59,081 bases of DNA. It comes from JAJYVT01 sp035534455 (GTDB lineage Bacteria; Actinomycetota; Acidimicrobiia; Acidimicrobiales; RAAP-2). The notes beneath the pieces were generated by a model. It made no database searches and was not told where the DNA came from. It saw only the letters and a list, made by a program, of their open reading frames with translations. How positions within the stretch are numbered: the stretch's first letter is position 1; every line of letters starts with the position of its first letter. The stretch is taken from contig DATLRV010000023.1 of assembly GCA_035534455.1 (NCBI GenBank), positions 1 to 59,081 on the forward strand. The letters are read 5' to 3'. This document shows, piece after piece, positions 7,866-16,887 of the stretch. Made by a program: the position numbers and the translations under genes.

Positions 7866-8768
7866 ATGCGGTCCCTCGACCTCGTCGCCGGCTGGCCGGT
7901 CGCCGCCGCGGCGGTGGGCGTGCTCGCCCTCGCGCCACGGCAGGGCCGGGGGGACGAGGAGGACGACGAGCGTCGCGAGCTCAACCCGGGGGTGGCCGTC
8001 GTCGGCACCGTCGGCGACCCGTCGCGACCGTTCGCGTGGGCGTCGGTCACGAAGCTGTGCACCGCGCTCGCCACGTTGGTCGCGGTCGAGGAGGGCACGC
8101 TCCTTCTCACGGACCCGGCGGGGCCGCCGGGGTCGTCGGTGGCGCACCTGCTCGCGCACGCGTCGGGCCTCGCCCCGGACCGCCGCGAGGCCGTGGCGCC
8201 GCCCGCCACGAGGCGGATCTATTCGAACGCCGGCTACGAGCTCCTCGGGGAGCTGCTCGGACGGCGTGCGGGGATGCCGGTGTGGGACTACGTCAGAGAG
8301 GCGGTGTTCGTCCCGCTCGGCATGCGATCGGTGCGCGTCGCGCCGGGAGCGTCGCCCGCCCACGGTGTCGAGGGCACGCTGCCCGACCTCCTCGCACTGG
8401 GCGCGGAGCTCCTCGTCCCTCGGATCGTGGCGCCCGCGACGCTCGCCGCCGCGACCACCGTGGCCTTCGGCCACCTCGCGGGGGTGCTCCCGGGCTTCGG
8501 GCGCCAGGACCCCAACGACTGGGGGCTCGGCCCCGAGATCCGGGGCGCAAAGCACCCCCACTGGACCGGGACACGCAACAGCCCGTCCACCTTCGGACAC
8601 TTCGGGCGCTCCGGGTCGTTCCTCTGGGTCGACCCCGTGGCGGGTGTGGCGTGCGCCGGGCTGTGCACCCAGGACTTCGGTGCGTGGGCAGCCGACGCCT
8701 GGCCGGCGCTCGCCGACGCGGTGCTCACGACAGCCGGACCGCACGAGGAAGGATCGGGACGTGGCTGA
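7866..8768 (+). CDS. Serine beta-lactamase-like hydrolase
   Basis: A 300-residue protein of the class C beta-lactamase / penicillin-binding fold. It has SVTK (residues about 60-63) as the SxxK nucleophile motif and YSNAGYELLGELL as the Y-x-N motif. The GHFGRSGSFLWVDP stretch stands near the expected KTG/HTG position (here GRSGS). The N-terminal half is short compared with typical family members and there is no clear signal peptide, so it may act in the cytoplasm as an esterase or peptidase. Its stop overlaps the start of the next glycosyltransferase by 8 bases, which ties it to the glycan operon. Confidence 0.75.
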   Translation: MRSLDLVAGWPVAAAAVGVLALAPRQGRGDEEDDERRELNPGVAVVGTVGDPSRPFAWASVTKLCTALATLVAVEEGTLLLTDPAGPPGSSVAHLLAHASGLAPDRREAVAPPATRRIYSNAGYELLGELLGRRAGMPVWDYVREAVFVPLGMRSVRVAPGASPAHGVEGTLPDLLALGAELLVPRIVAPATLAAATTVAFGHLAGVLPGFGRQDPNDWGLGPEIRGAKHPHWTGTRNSPSTFGHFGRSGSFLWVDPVAGVACAGLCTQDFGAWAADAWPALADAVLTTAGPHEEGSGRG

Positions 8769-9885
8769 GCGTCTCCGCGTCGCCATCGACGCCACTCCGC
8801 TCATCGGGAAGCCGACGGGCGTCGGGGTCTTCTGCGCGGGCGTCCTGGACGGGCTCTCGCGCCGAGGAGACGTGGCGGCCAAAGCGTTCGCGGTCAGCTG
8901 GCGCCGTCGCCACGCCATCGACGGGCGGGTCCCCGCCGGCGTCGCGATCGCCGGCCGGGCGATGCCCGCGCGGCCGCTCCACTTGGCCTGGGGGCGTGCG
9001 GACCAGCCGCCGCTCGAGTGGTTCGTGGGTGCCGCCGACGTCGTCCACGGCACGAACTACGTCGTCCCGCCGACCCGGCGGGCCGCCCGGGTGATGACGG
9101 TCCACGACCTCACGACCGTGCGCTACCCCGAGCTGTGCAACCGGGCGACGCTCGCCTTCCCCGATCTCGTGCGGCGGGCGCTCCGGCGCGGCGCGTGGGT
9201 CCACACGCACACCGAGGCCGTGGCCGCCGAGGTGGTGGCCGTCTTCGGGGCGGACCCGGCGCGGGTGCGCGCCGTCGCCTCGGGGGTGCCACCGCTCGCC
9301 GATCCCGACGAGGGCGCGCCCGCGCGCTACCTGCCGCCAGGCGTCACGCGCTACGTCCTCGCCGTGGGCACCGCCGAGCCGCGCAAGGACCTGCCGGGGC
9401 TGGTCTCGGCGTTCGACGTGGTCGCCGCGGACCGGCCGGACCTCGGGCTCGTCCTCGCGGGCCCCGAGGGGTGGGGGAGCGCCGCGCTCCACCAGGCGAT
9501 CGACGCGGCACGCGCCCGGTCGCGGGTCGTGTCGACCGGATGGGTCGACGACGCCGCGCTGTCGGGACTCGTCCGGCGCGCGGCGGTGCTGGCCTACCCG
9601 TCGGTCTACGAAGGGTTCGGGTACCCGCCGCTCCAGGCGATGGCGGTGGGCGTCCCGGTGGTCGCGACGCGCACGGACGCGATCGAAGAGGTCCTCGGCG
9701 ACGCGGCGCTGCTCGTGGCGGCGCGCGACACGACGGCCCTGGCCGAGGCGATCGCATCGGTCGTGGACGCAAGCACCGCCGCCGCCTCCCTGGCCGAGCG
9801 CGGTCGCGCGCGCGCCGAGACGTTCGACTGGGACCGGTGCGCCGCGGGTCTCGTCGCCCTCTACCGGGACGCCGCGGGCGGATGA
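8761..9885 (+). CDS. Glycosyltransferase family 4 (first of three)
   Basis: A 374-residue GT-B fold enzyme, GTG start overlapping the upstream hydrolase. The N-terminus RVAIDATPLIGKPTGVGVF is typical of GT4 enzymes that process mannose or rhamnose donors. HGTNYVVPP and VMTVHDLTTVRYPEL follow. The donor-binding half carries LAVGTAEPRKDLPGLVSAF and the EGFGYPPLQAMAVGVPVVAT motif with its E-x7-E-like region. It is membrane-peripheral by family knowledge. It is one of three consecutive GT4 genes linked by 4-base overlaps, which implies stepwise assembly of a short oligosaccharide or repeat unit. Confidence 0.87.
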   Translation: MAERLRVAIDATPLIGKPTGVGVFCAGVLDGLSRRGDVAAKAFAVSWRRRHAIDGRVPAGVAIAGRAMPARPLHLAWGRADQPPLEWFVGAADVVHGTNYVVPPTRRAARVMTVHDLTTVRYPELCNRATLAFPDLVRRALRRGAWVHTHTEAVAAEVVAVFGADPARVRAVASGVPPLADPDEGAPARYLPPGVTRYVLAVGTAEPRKDLPGLVSAFDVVAADRPDLGLVLAGPEGWGSAALHQAIDAARARSRVVSTGWVDDAALSGLVRRAAVLAYPSVYEGFGYPPLQAMAVGVPVVATRTDAIEEVLGDAALLVAARDTTALAEAIASVVDASTAAASLAERGRARAETFDWDRCAAGLVALYRDAAGG

Positions 9886-11057
9886 CCGGGCGCGCCGACG
9901 AGCGACGGGCGCGGGTGACCATCGCGGTGGAGCAGCTGCGGCGCGAGGTGCCGGGGGGCATCGGCCGCTACGCCCGCGGTCTCCTCGACGGGCTCCGGGA
10001 GCTCGGTGCGCCGCCGGTCGAGCTCGTAGCGAGCCGCCTCTGCGGCGGCGGCCCCGACCCACTGGCCGCATGGGGCTTCCCAGTGCGGACCTCGGCGCTC
10101 CCGGCGCCGTTCCTCACGGCCGCGTGGGATCGCGGGTTCGCGCCCGTCCGGGGCGCACGGGTCGTGCATGCGGTCTCGCTCGCCGTGCCGCCGGTGCGTC
10201 CTCGCCGCCCGCGGGGCGGCGCGGCGCTGGTCGTGACCGTCCACGACCTCGCGTGGCGGACCCATCCGGAGGCGACCACGCCCCGCGGGCGCCGGTGGCA
10301 CGAGGCGGCGCTCGCCCGCGCCCTCGAGCACGCCGACGCCTTCGTCGTTCCCTCCGCTGCCGTCGCCCGGGATCTCGTCGCCGCAGGTGCGCCGTCCGAG
10401 CGCGCGCGGGTGATCGTCCACGGGGTGGACCACCTCCCGGCTCCCGACACCGCAGCCGCCGCCGCGGTCCTCCGCCGCGCCGGCGTGGAGGGCGAGTACC
10501 TGCTCGCCGCCGCAACCCGGGAGCCGAGGAAGAACCTTCGCGGTCTCGTCGCTGCGTACACGCGCGCGAGACCCTCGCTCGTGCGGGCGTGGCCGCTCGT
10601 GGTCGTCGGCCCGAAGGGATGGGGCGACACGAGGCTCGACGGCGCGGGGACCGAGGGCGTCGTCGTCACGGGCGCCGTCGACGACGCCGTCCTCGCCGCG
10701 CTCTACGCCGGCGCCCGTGCGTTCGCGTACGTCCCGCTGACCGAGGGCTTCGGCCTCCCGCCCCTCGAGGCGATGGCCTGTGGCACGCCGGTCGTCGTGA
10801 GCGACACCGTGCCGAGCACGACGCCTCGGGACTTCTCGGGAGAGAACCACGGCGCAGGCCCGCGCGCGCGCGGCGCACAAGCGGCGCTTCGCGTCGATCC
10901 GGGCACACTCGACGAGATCGCCGCGGCGCTCGTACGCGCCTCGGGCGACGACGCGCTCCGCAGTGCGCTCGTGGCGGCCGGGAGGGACCTCGTCGCACCG
11001 CTGACGTGGAAGGCCTCCGCCGCGGCCCACGCCTCGTGGTGGGAGGCGGTCGCGTGA
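9882..11057 (+). CDS. Glycosyltransferase family 4 (second of three)
   Basis: A 391-residue GT-B enzyme; its ATG overlaps the previous TGA (ATGA). It starts VTIAVEQLRREVPGGIGRYARGL, the acceptor-side loop with a GGIGRY glycine motif. It then has VTVHDLAWRTHPEA, VHGVDHLP, LAAATREPRKNLRGLVAAY and the donor motif EGFGLPPLEAMACGTPVVVSD. An unusual insertion sits between the donor motif and the end (about residues 308-325: STTPRDFSGENHGAGPRARG) where relatives usually go directly to a short turn and loop, so local divergence is likely. Sugar specificity is unknown. Confidence 0.87.
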   Translation: MTGRADERRARVTIAVEQLRREVPGGIGRYARGLLDGLRELGAPPVELVASRLCGGGPDPLAAWGFPVRTSALPAPFLTAAWDRGFAPVRGARVVHAVSLAVPPVRPRRPRGGAALVVTVHDLAWRTHPEATTPRGRRWHEAALARALEHADAFVVPSAAVARDLVAAGAPSERARVIVHGVDHLPAPDTAAAAAVLRRAGVEGEYLLAAATREPRKNLRGLVAAYTRARPSLVRAWPLVVVGPKGWGDTRLDGAGTEGVVVTGAVDDAVLAALYAGARAFAYVPLTEGFGLPPLEAMACGTPVVVSDTVPSTTPRDFSGENHGAGPRARGAQAALRVDPGTLDEIAAALVRASGDDALRSALVAAGRDLVAPLTWKASAAAHASWWEAVA

Positions 11058-12190
11058 GGGTCTCCCTGGACGTCACCGCCGTCCCGGCCACACCGGCGGG
11101 CGCCGGGCGGTACACGGTCGAGCTCGCCTCCGCGCTCGCTGCGCGCACCGAGCCCAAGGTGGTCGTGCTCGCCCGCCGGACCGACGCCGAACGGTGGCGC
11201 CGCCTCGCCACGGGGCGCCTCGACGTGCTCGCGTCGGCGCCGTCGCCGAGGCCGCTCCGGCTTGCGTGGGAGCAGCTCGGCCTTCCCCGGGTGCTCCACC
11301 GGGTCCTGCCCGACGTGCACCACGCCCCGCACTACACGATGCCGGAGCGCTCGTCCGTGCCCGTCGTGGTCACCGTCCACGACTGCACCTACTTCGACCA
11401 TCCCGAGTGGCACGAGCCGATCAAGGTCCGGCTCTTCCGACGTGCGATCCGTGTGGCGGCGCGCCGTGCGGGCGCGCTCGTGTGCGTGAGCGAGACGACG
11501 GCGCGCGAGCTCGCCACCTTCTGCCGCGTCGACGCGCCGGTCGTCGTGGCACCCCACGGCGTCGACCACGCGCGCTTTACGCCGGACGCGCCGTCACGGG
11601 GTTCCGACGATGCGGCCATCGGGCGGCTCGGCGTGGACCCGGGATGCCGGTACGTCCTCTTCCTCGGCACGGTCGAGCCGCGCAAGGACGTGGCAACGCT
11701 GGTGCGCGCCTTCTCGGCGCTGGGCGACGACGAGCGCGATCTGCTCCTCGTCGTCGCCGGGCGGCGCGGGTGGGGCACGTCACCGGTCGACGAGGCCCTC
11801 GCCGCCTCGGCCCATCGGGACCGGATCATCTGGACGGGGTACGTCCCCGACGACGCGGTTCCCGCGCTCCTCCGCAATGCGGCCGTGGTGGCGTACCCCT
11901 CGCTCGCCGAGGGCTACGGCCTGCCCGCACTCGAGGCGCTGGCGTGCGGTGCGCCGCTCGTGACCACCGAGGGGACCGCCATGGCGGAGCTCGCCGGCGA
12001 TGCGGCCGTCCTGGTCGCGCGCTCCGACCCCGACGGCCTCGCGGACGCCCTCGCGGGGGTGCTGCGCGAGGCGGGCGGCGTGGCGGCCGCGCGCCGCAGG
12101 GAGGTCGGGCTCGCCCGCGCGGCGTCGCGCACGTGGGCGGCGAGCGCCGAGCGCCACGTCGAGGCCTACCGCATCGCGAGCGGGGCGTAA
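11054..12190 (+). CDS. Glycosyltransferase family 4 (third of three)
   Basis: A 378-residue GT-B enzyme; its GTG overlaps the previous stop (GTGA). Seen: RVSLDVTAVPATPAGAGRYT at the N-terminus, VVTVHDCTYFDHPEWHE, VCVSETTARELATFC, VAPHGVDHARFTP, LFLGTVEPRKDVATLVRAF and the donor-site EGYGLPALEALACGAPLVTT. This set is that of the WbaZ/mannosyltransferase-like branch of GT4. With GDP-mannose and deoxy-GDP-sugar enzymes in the same locus, mannose or rhamnose is the likely donor sugar (inference). Confidence 0.88.
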   Translation: MRVSLDVTAVPATPAGAGRYTVELASALAARTEPKVVVLARRTDAERWRRLATGRLDVLASAPSPRPLRLAWEQLGLPRVLHRVLPDVHHAPHYTMPERSSVPVVVTVHDCTYFDHPEWHEPIKVRLFRRAIRVAARRAGALVCVSETTARELATFCRVDAPVVVAPHGVDHARFTPDAPSRGSDDAAIGRLGVDPGCRYVLFLGTVEPRKDVATLVRAFSALGDDERDLLLVVAGRRGWGTSPVDEALAASAHRDRIIWTGYVPDDAVPALLRNAAVVAYPSLAEGYGLPALEALACGAPLVTTEGTAMAELAGDAAVLVARSDPDGLADALAGVLREAGGVAAARRREVGLARAASRTWAASAERHVEAYRIASGA

Positions 12191-12201
12191 GGTCGTCCCC
12201 C

Positions 12202-13119
12202 GTGCGTGCGTTCGTCACGGGGGGCCGGGGGTTCGTCGGCCGTTGGCTGACCGCCCACCTCGTCGAGGAGGGTGACGACGTCACGGTCGTCGACGCGGAG
12301 ACCGAGGTCACCGACGAAGAGGCCGTCGCACGGGCGATCGAGGCGTCGGGTGCCGACGCTGTCTACCACCTCGCCGCGCGCACCCACGTCGGCGAGTCGT
12401 GGCGCGACCCGCTCGGGGTCCTGCGCGTCAACGCCATGGGCACTGCGGCGGTGCTCGCGGCCGCGCGGCGCTCGGCGCCGGAGGCGACGGTGGTCGTCGT
12501 GAGCTCGGCGGAGGTCTACGGGACCGTCGACCCCGGCGAGCTGCCCGTCGCCGAGGGCGCGCCGCTCCGTCCGGCGACCCCGTACGCGGCGTCCAAGGCG
12601 GCCGCCGAGCAGTTCGCCTTCCAGGCCTGGCGCGGCTACGGCCAGCGCGTCGTCGTGGTGCGACCGTTCAACCACGTCGGACCGGGGCAGTCGGCCGCCT
12701 TCGCCGTGCCGGCCCTCGCCCGGCGGGTCCTCGCGGCGCGCAGGGACGCCAGCCGCGAGCTGGTCGTCGGCACGGTCACGACGCGCCGGGACTTCACCGA
12801 CGTGCGCGACGTCGTGCGGGCCTACCGGCTCCTCGTCGGCCGAGCCGAGCCCGGCACGGTCGTGAACGTCTGCACCGGCCGGGACGTCGCGATCTCGGAG
12901 GTCGCCGACCGGTTGATGGCGCTCGCCGGCGTGGACCTGGAGATGGTCACGGACCTCGGCCTCGTGCGCCCGGTCGACACCCCGGTCCTGCGCGGCGACC
13001 CGTCACGGCTCGCCGAGGTCACCGGGTGGACGCCCCGGATCCCGCTCGAGGTGACCCTGCGCGACGTCCTGGAGCAGCTCGAGCGGGACGACGCTCAGGC
13101 GCCTGGGGCGCCGAGCTGA
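12202..13119 (+). CDS. GDP-mannose dehydratase/reductase-like sugar-nucleotide enzyme
   Basis: A 305-residue extended SDR with a GTG start. The cofactor motif is GGRGFVGRW, then VYHLAARTHVGESWRDP, the Ser of the triad in VVVVSSAEVYG, and catalytic YAASK. RPFNHVGPGQ and the late motif RRDFTDVRDVVRAY are characteristic of GDP-4-dehydro-6-deoxy-mannose reductase (Rmd) and GDP-mannose 4,6-dehydratase (Gmd). The shortness and RPFNHVGPGQ favour the Rmd type, giving GDP-D-rhamnose. It follows the third glycosyltransferase by 11 bases. Its 3' end overlaps the convergent small gene by 25 bases. Confidence 0.83.
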   Translation: MRAFVTGGRGFVGRWLTAHLVEEGDDVTVVDAETEVTDEEAVARAIEASGADAVYHLAARTHVGESWRDPLGVLRVNAMGTAAVLAAARRSAPEATVVVVSSAEVYGTVDPGELPVAEGAPLRPATPYAASKAAAEQFAFQAWRGYGQRVVVVRPFNHVGPGQSAAFAVPALARRVLAARRDASRELVVGTVTTRRDFTDVRDVVRAYRLLVGRAEPGTVVNVCTGRDVAISEVADRLMALAGVDLEMVTDLGLVRPVDTPVLRGDPSRLAEVTGWTPRIPLEVTLRDVLEQLERDDAQAPGAPS

Positions 13120-13454
13120 CGCAACTGGGCGCCGAGCTCCCCGAGGCGGGCGAGCGCCTTGTCCGCGAGCTCGCGTGCCGGCTGGGGCAGCTGGGCGCCG
13201 ATGGGCGCGAGCTGCGAGGTGACGAAGGTGCGTGAGCCCTCGAGCCACGCACCGAGTTGCTGGGAGCCCGAGGCGATCCCGGCGCGCAGCCGGGCAACGC
13301 CCTCGTCGACCCGGTCCTGGCGGGCGAGGTCGTGGCGAGCGGCGCGGGCGCGCTGGACCCCGAGCACGCCGAGGCCGACGGCGACGTAGGCAGCGTCGCG
13401 CGCCCGGCGCGCCGCCTCGGCCGCGAGCTCGTTCATGTCGTTGGCGTCAGGCAT
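13095..13454 (-). CDS. Small helical protein of unknown function
   Basis: A 119-residue protein starting at an ATG with a good ribosome binding site (AAGGAGA, 7 bases upstream). The first half has an amphipathic/weakly hydrophobic helix (AAYVAVGLGVLGVQRAR) flanked by charged residues. The second half is a heptad-like repeat of Leu, Gln and Ala (LGAWLEGSRTF, QLAPIGAQLPQPARELADKAL, LGELGAQLRQLG) suggestive of an apolipoprotein- or phasin-like surface-binding helix. The family is not recognised. Its own promoter lies in the AT-rich spot upstream (13535-13561). Confidence 0.7.
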   Translation of the reverse strand: MPDANDMNELAAEAARRARDAAYVAVGLGVLGVQRARAARHDLARQDRVDEGVARLRAGIASGSQQLGAWLEGSRTFVTSQLAPIGAQLPQPARELADKALARLGELGAQLRQLGAPGA

Positions 13455-13534
13455 GGAGGTCTCCTTCCCTCGGGGCGGTCCCGCCCAATCGGCCCGCCGG
13501 TCTGTTCGGCATGTTTCTCGAGACCACGTGCAAG

Positions 13535-13561
13535 AGTATACCCAAGGATAAACATTTGCAA
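13535..13561 (-). promoter_or_regulatory. Sigma-70-type promoter for the small helical protein gene
   Basis: On the minus strand, TTGCAA (13556-13561) and TATACT (13535-13540) are separated by 15 bases, in one of the few AT-rich spots of the region. They lie about 80 bases before the start codon at 13454. The spacing is slightly short. The divergent GT2 gene starts at 13645, so this intergenic stretch must serve both directions. Confidence 0.5.
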
Positions 13562-13644
13562 GCACACCGCCGGGACTCCCGGAGCCTTGCGGGTGGCGAG
13601 GGGCCCCTAAGTCGGCGGCCGGGCCGAGTAGCCTGCCTCTCCTG

Positions 13645-16600
13645 ATGACCGAGGGGGCGGTGAGCACGGCGCGGGCCCCCGCGGTGGTGGCGGTCGTCGT
13701 CACGACGGATCCCGGCCCCTGGTTCGACGAGACGCTGCAGGCGCTCGCCGCACAGGACTACGAGAACCTGTCGGTCCTCGTGCTCGCCTCCGGCGGCACC
13801 GTGGACCCGACCACGATGGTCGCACACCGGCTCCCCGAGGCGTTCGTGCGGCGACTCCCGGGCGACGGCGGGTTCGGCGCCGCGGTCGCCGAGGCGCTCG
13901 CAATGGTGGAGGGGGCGTCCTTCTTCCTCCTGTGCCACGACGACTGCGCGCCGTCGCCCGACGCGGTGCACCTCATGGTCGAAGAGTCGTTCCGCTCGAA
14001 CGCGGGGATCGTCTCGCCCAAGGTGGTGCACTGGGACGACCGGCGGGTGCTCCTGCACGTCGGCCAGGGGGTCGACAAGACGGGCGCCGTCGTCGAACGC
14101 GTGCAGGACGGCGAGATCGACGCCGGCCAGCACGACGCGGTGCGCGACGTGTTCGTCGCGCCCGGCGGGTGCACGCTGGTGCGTGGCGACCTGCTGCGCG
14201 CCCTGGGCGGTTTCGACGCTGCGCTGGTCGCGTTGGGCGAGGACCTGGACTTCTCGTGGCGCGCCCACGTCGCTGGCGCCCGGGTCGTCGTCGCGCCGGC
14301 GGCGACCGTGCGGCATCTCGGGCTCGTCTCTTCCGGGCGCAGACCCCCCCCGCCCTCGGACGCCCCGTCGCTGCAGGCGCTCCAACGACGTCACGAGCTC
14401 TCCGCGGTCCTCACCTGCTACTCCTGGCCGCACCTCGTACGGGTGCTGCCCCAGGCGCTGCTCCTGGCGATCGGCGAGGTACTGGTCGCGACCCTGGCCC
14501 GGGACCGGCGGCGCGTGCGGGCGGTGCTCCACGCCTGGCGGTGGAACCTGGCGCGGCGAACCGACCTCCGCCGGCACCGATCGGGGCTGGCGGCGCTCCG
14601 GGCTGTCGGGGACGCCGAGGTCCGGAGCCTCCAGGTGCGGGGGAGCGCGCGCCTGTCCACGTACCTCTCGCGCCTCACCCACCAGGGGTTCGAGGCCGCC
14701 CACGGCGTCGACGCGGGACACGGGCACCACGCGGTGCGCACCCGCTCGGAACCGGGCGTCCGGACGGGCGCCGCGATCACCCCTGCGAACCTGACCGGGT
14801 CGATCGGCTCCGGGTTCTCCGAGGACGCCGACTTCGACGACCTCGACGACCTGGGCCGCAGAGAGGGCCGCATGAGGAGCGCCGCCTCCGGCGGCCTCCT
14901 CGCGACGCGGCGGTCCCGCGTCACCGTCGGCCTGGTCGCCGCCGCCGTGCTCATCGTCGGCTCGCGCGGCCTCTTCGGCGCACCGATGCCCCTTCTCGGA
15001 CAGTTCGCGCCGTTCCCCGCGTGGACGACCATGTGGCACCAGTTCGTGTCCTCGTGGCAGCCGGCGGGCACCGGCTCCCACGCGCCGCCGAGCCCTGCGC
15101 TCGGGTTCCTCGGGCTGGCGGGGACCGTGCTCTTCGGCCGGAGCGGCCTTCTCCAGCAGGTCGTGGTGCTCGGCTGCGTCCCGCTCGGCGCATGGGGCGT
15201 GGCACGCCTCCTTCGGCCGTTCGGTTCGCCCCGCGCCCGCCTCGCCGGGACGGTCGCGTACCTCGCGCTGCCCCTCGCCGTCGACGCCCTGGCCCGGGGT
15301 CGCTGGGGCGGTCTCGTCGCCTATGCCGCGACGCCGTGGGTCGTGCTGCAGCTCGCCCGGGCGACCGGCCTGGACCCCTTCGGCACCCCGGCGCACGCGG
15401 GAGCCGCGGTCTCGACGGGTGTGCAGGTCCGGTGGCGCAGCTCGCTCCTCGGGCGCGTGCTCGTGCTCGGCGCGCTCGAGGCGGTCGCGATGTCGTTCGC
15501 CCCCGCGATGATCGTCGTCGTCCTCGTCGCAGGCGCCGGCGTCGCGGCCGGGTCGCTCGTCGCAGGCGGCGTGTCGCGCGGCGCCCGGGCACTTGCCGCC
15601 GCCGGCGCGGGCACGCTGGTCGCCGCGGTGCTGTGCGCGCCGTGGGTGGCCGGGGTGGTGATGGCGGGTCCGAGCGACGCCCTCCGCACGCTCGGGCTGC
15701 CGATCGGCCATGCGGGCGTCGGGGGATGGAGCGGGCTCCTGCGGATGGCCGTCGGCCCCGTCGGGAGCTCGCCGCTCTCGTGGCTGCTCCTCGCGGCGGC
15801 GATCCCCGTCCTCCTTGTCGGCCGGGAGGCCCGGCTCGCCTGGGCGATCCGGCTCTGGGCGATCGCCGTCCCGTCCTGGTTCCTGGCGCTCGTCGCCGTC
15901 AAGGGGTGGGGCGTCCCCTTCTCGCCGTCGGTCGACGTGCTCCTCGCGCCGGCGGCGGTGGCGGTCGCCGCGGCCATCGGCCTCGGGGTCGCCGCCTTCG
16001 AGGCCGACGTCGCCGGCTTCGGGTTCGGGTGGCGCCAGGGCCTCGCCGTGCTCTCGGTCGCCTCCATCGCGCTCGGCGTGCTCCCCGTCGTGCTCGAAGC
16101 GGGCGACGGGCGGTGGGGGCTGCCCTCGTCCGGCTACGAGTCGGCGGCGGGGCTCCCTGCGGTCAGCGCGCCGACCACCGGCGATCGCGTGCTGTGGCTC
16201 GGCGACCCGCGGTCGCTCCCTTCCGGGGGGTGGACCATCGGCCCGGGCCTCGCCTACGCCACGTCGACCGACGGCAGACCCACCCTCCTCGACCTCTGGG
16301 CGCCCGCGTCGCCCGGGGGGGCGGCCCGGCTCGCGGAGGCAGTGCGCGTCGCGATGCGTGGGGAGACCGTGCGCCTCGGACGTGCCCTCGCCGCGGCGCG
16401 CGTCGGCTACGTGGTCGTGGTCACCGGGCTCGCTCCCGCCGCGCCCGGGGAGGCCGTTCCCCGCTACCCGGTGCCGCCGGGCCTCGTCGCCGCGCTCTCG
16501 CGCCAAGAGGACCTCCGCACAGTGCCGGTCAGCGGAAGTGGCATCACGGTCTTTCGGGTCGCCGCCGACGCTGCCGCTGCCCTCGTCCCACCGGTGGCGG

Positions 16601-16887
16601 TCGTGGCTCGCGGCGCCGCGGGCGTGCTCGACCCGCTCGGCGCGGCGCTCGAGCTCGGTGCCTGGGCGCTGGTGGCCGCCGCTCTCGTGGGCCGCCGACG
16701 TTGGCTCGACTGGTGGTGGCGTCCCCTGGTGCGCGGAAGGACGCGCCGCCGAGAAGGGCGACGGCGCGTCGTGGCCGCGCCGGCCACCGCGCCGGCCACC
16801 GTGCCGGCCACCGTGCCGGCGGGTGGGGCGCTCAGCGTCCCGTCGGCACCCGGTCACGTCGTGACGCCGACGAAGGTCGAGGCATGA
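13645..16887 (+). CDS. Giant family 2 glycosyltransferase with multi-spanning membrane domain
   Basis: A 1080-residue protein. Residues about 12-260 are a GT-A family 2 catalytic domain: VVAVVVTTDPGPWFDETLQAL, then FFLLCHDDCAPSPDAV carrying the DxD-like metal site, and FDAALVALGEDLDFSWRAHVAG with the ED and W of the acceptor site. A linker leads to a membrane region from about residue 425 to 830 with some ten hydrophobic segments. An extracytoplasmic domain and a last membrane segment near residue 1010 follow. The C-terminus is basic and ends in a PATAPATVPATVPAG repeat. It resembles actinobacterial GalF/WcaA-like envelope polymerases. Its 4-base overlap with the DUF5719 gene indicates a shared role at the membrane. 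Confidence 0.82.
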   Translation: MTEGAVSTARAPAVVAVVVTTDPGPWFDETLQALAAQDYENLSVLVLASGGTVDPTTMVAHRLPEAFVRRLPGDGGFGAAVAEALAMVEGASFFLLCHDDCAPSPDAVHLMVEESFRSNAGIVSPKVVHWDDRRVLLHVGQGVDKTGAVVERVQDGEIDAGQHDAVRDVFVAPGGCTLVRGDLLRALGGFDAALVALGEDLDFSWRAHVAGARVVVAPAATVRHLGLVSSGRRPPPPSDAPSLQALQRRHELSAVLTCYSWPHLVRVLPQALLLAIGEVLVATLARDRRRVRAVLHAWRWNLARRTDLRRHRSGLAALRAVGDAEVRSLQVRGSARLSTYLSRLTHQGFEAAHGVDAGHGHHAVRTRSEPGVRTGAAITPANLTGSIGSGFSEDADFDDLDDLGRREGRMRSAASGGLLATRRSRVTVGLVAAAVLIVGSRGLFGAPMPLLGQFAPFPAWTTMWHQFVSSWQPAGTGSHAPPSPALGFLGLAGTVLFGRSGLLQQVVVLGCVPLGAWGVARLLRPFGSPRARLAGTVAYLALPLAVDALARGRWGGLVAYAATPWVVLQLARATGLDPFGTPAHAGAAVSTGVQVRWRSSLLGRVLVLGALEAVAMSFAPAMIVVVLVAGAGVAAGSLVAGGVSRGARALAAAGAGTLVAAVLCAPWVAGVVMAGPSDALRTLGLPIGHAGVGGWSGLLRMAVGPVGSSPLSWLLLAAAIPVLLVGREARLAWAIRLWAIAVPSWFLALVAVKGWGVPFSPSVDVLLAPAAVAVAAAIGLGVAAFEADVAGFGFGWRQGLAVLSVASIALGVLPVVLEAGDGRWGLPSSGYESAAGLPAVSAPTTGDRVLWLGDPRSLPSGGWTIGPGLAYATSTDGRPTLLDLWAPASPGGAARLAEAVRVAMRGETVRLGRALAAARVGYVVVVTGLAPAAPGEAVPRYPVPPGLVAALSRQEDLRTVPVSGSGITVFRVAADAAAALVPPVAVVARGAAGVLDPLGAALELGAWALVAAALVGRRRWLDWWWRPLVRGRTRRREGRRRVVAAPATAPATVPATVPAGGALSVPSAPGHVVTPTKVEA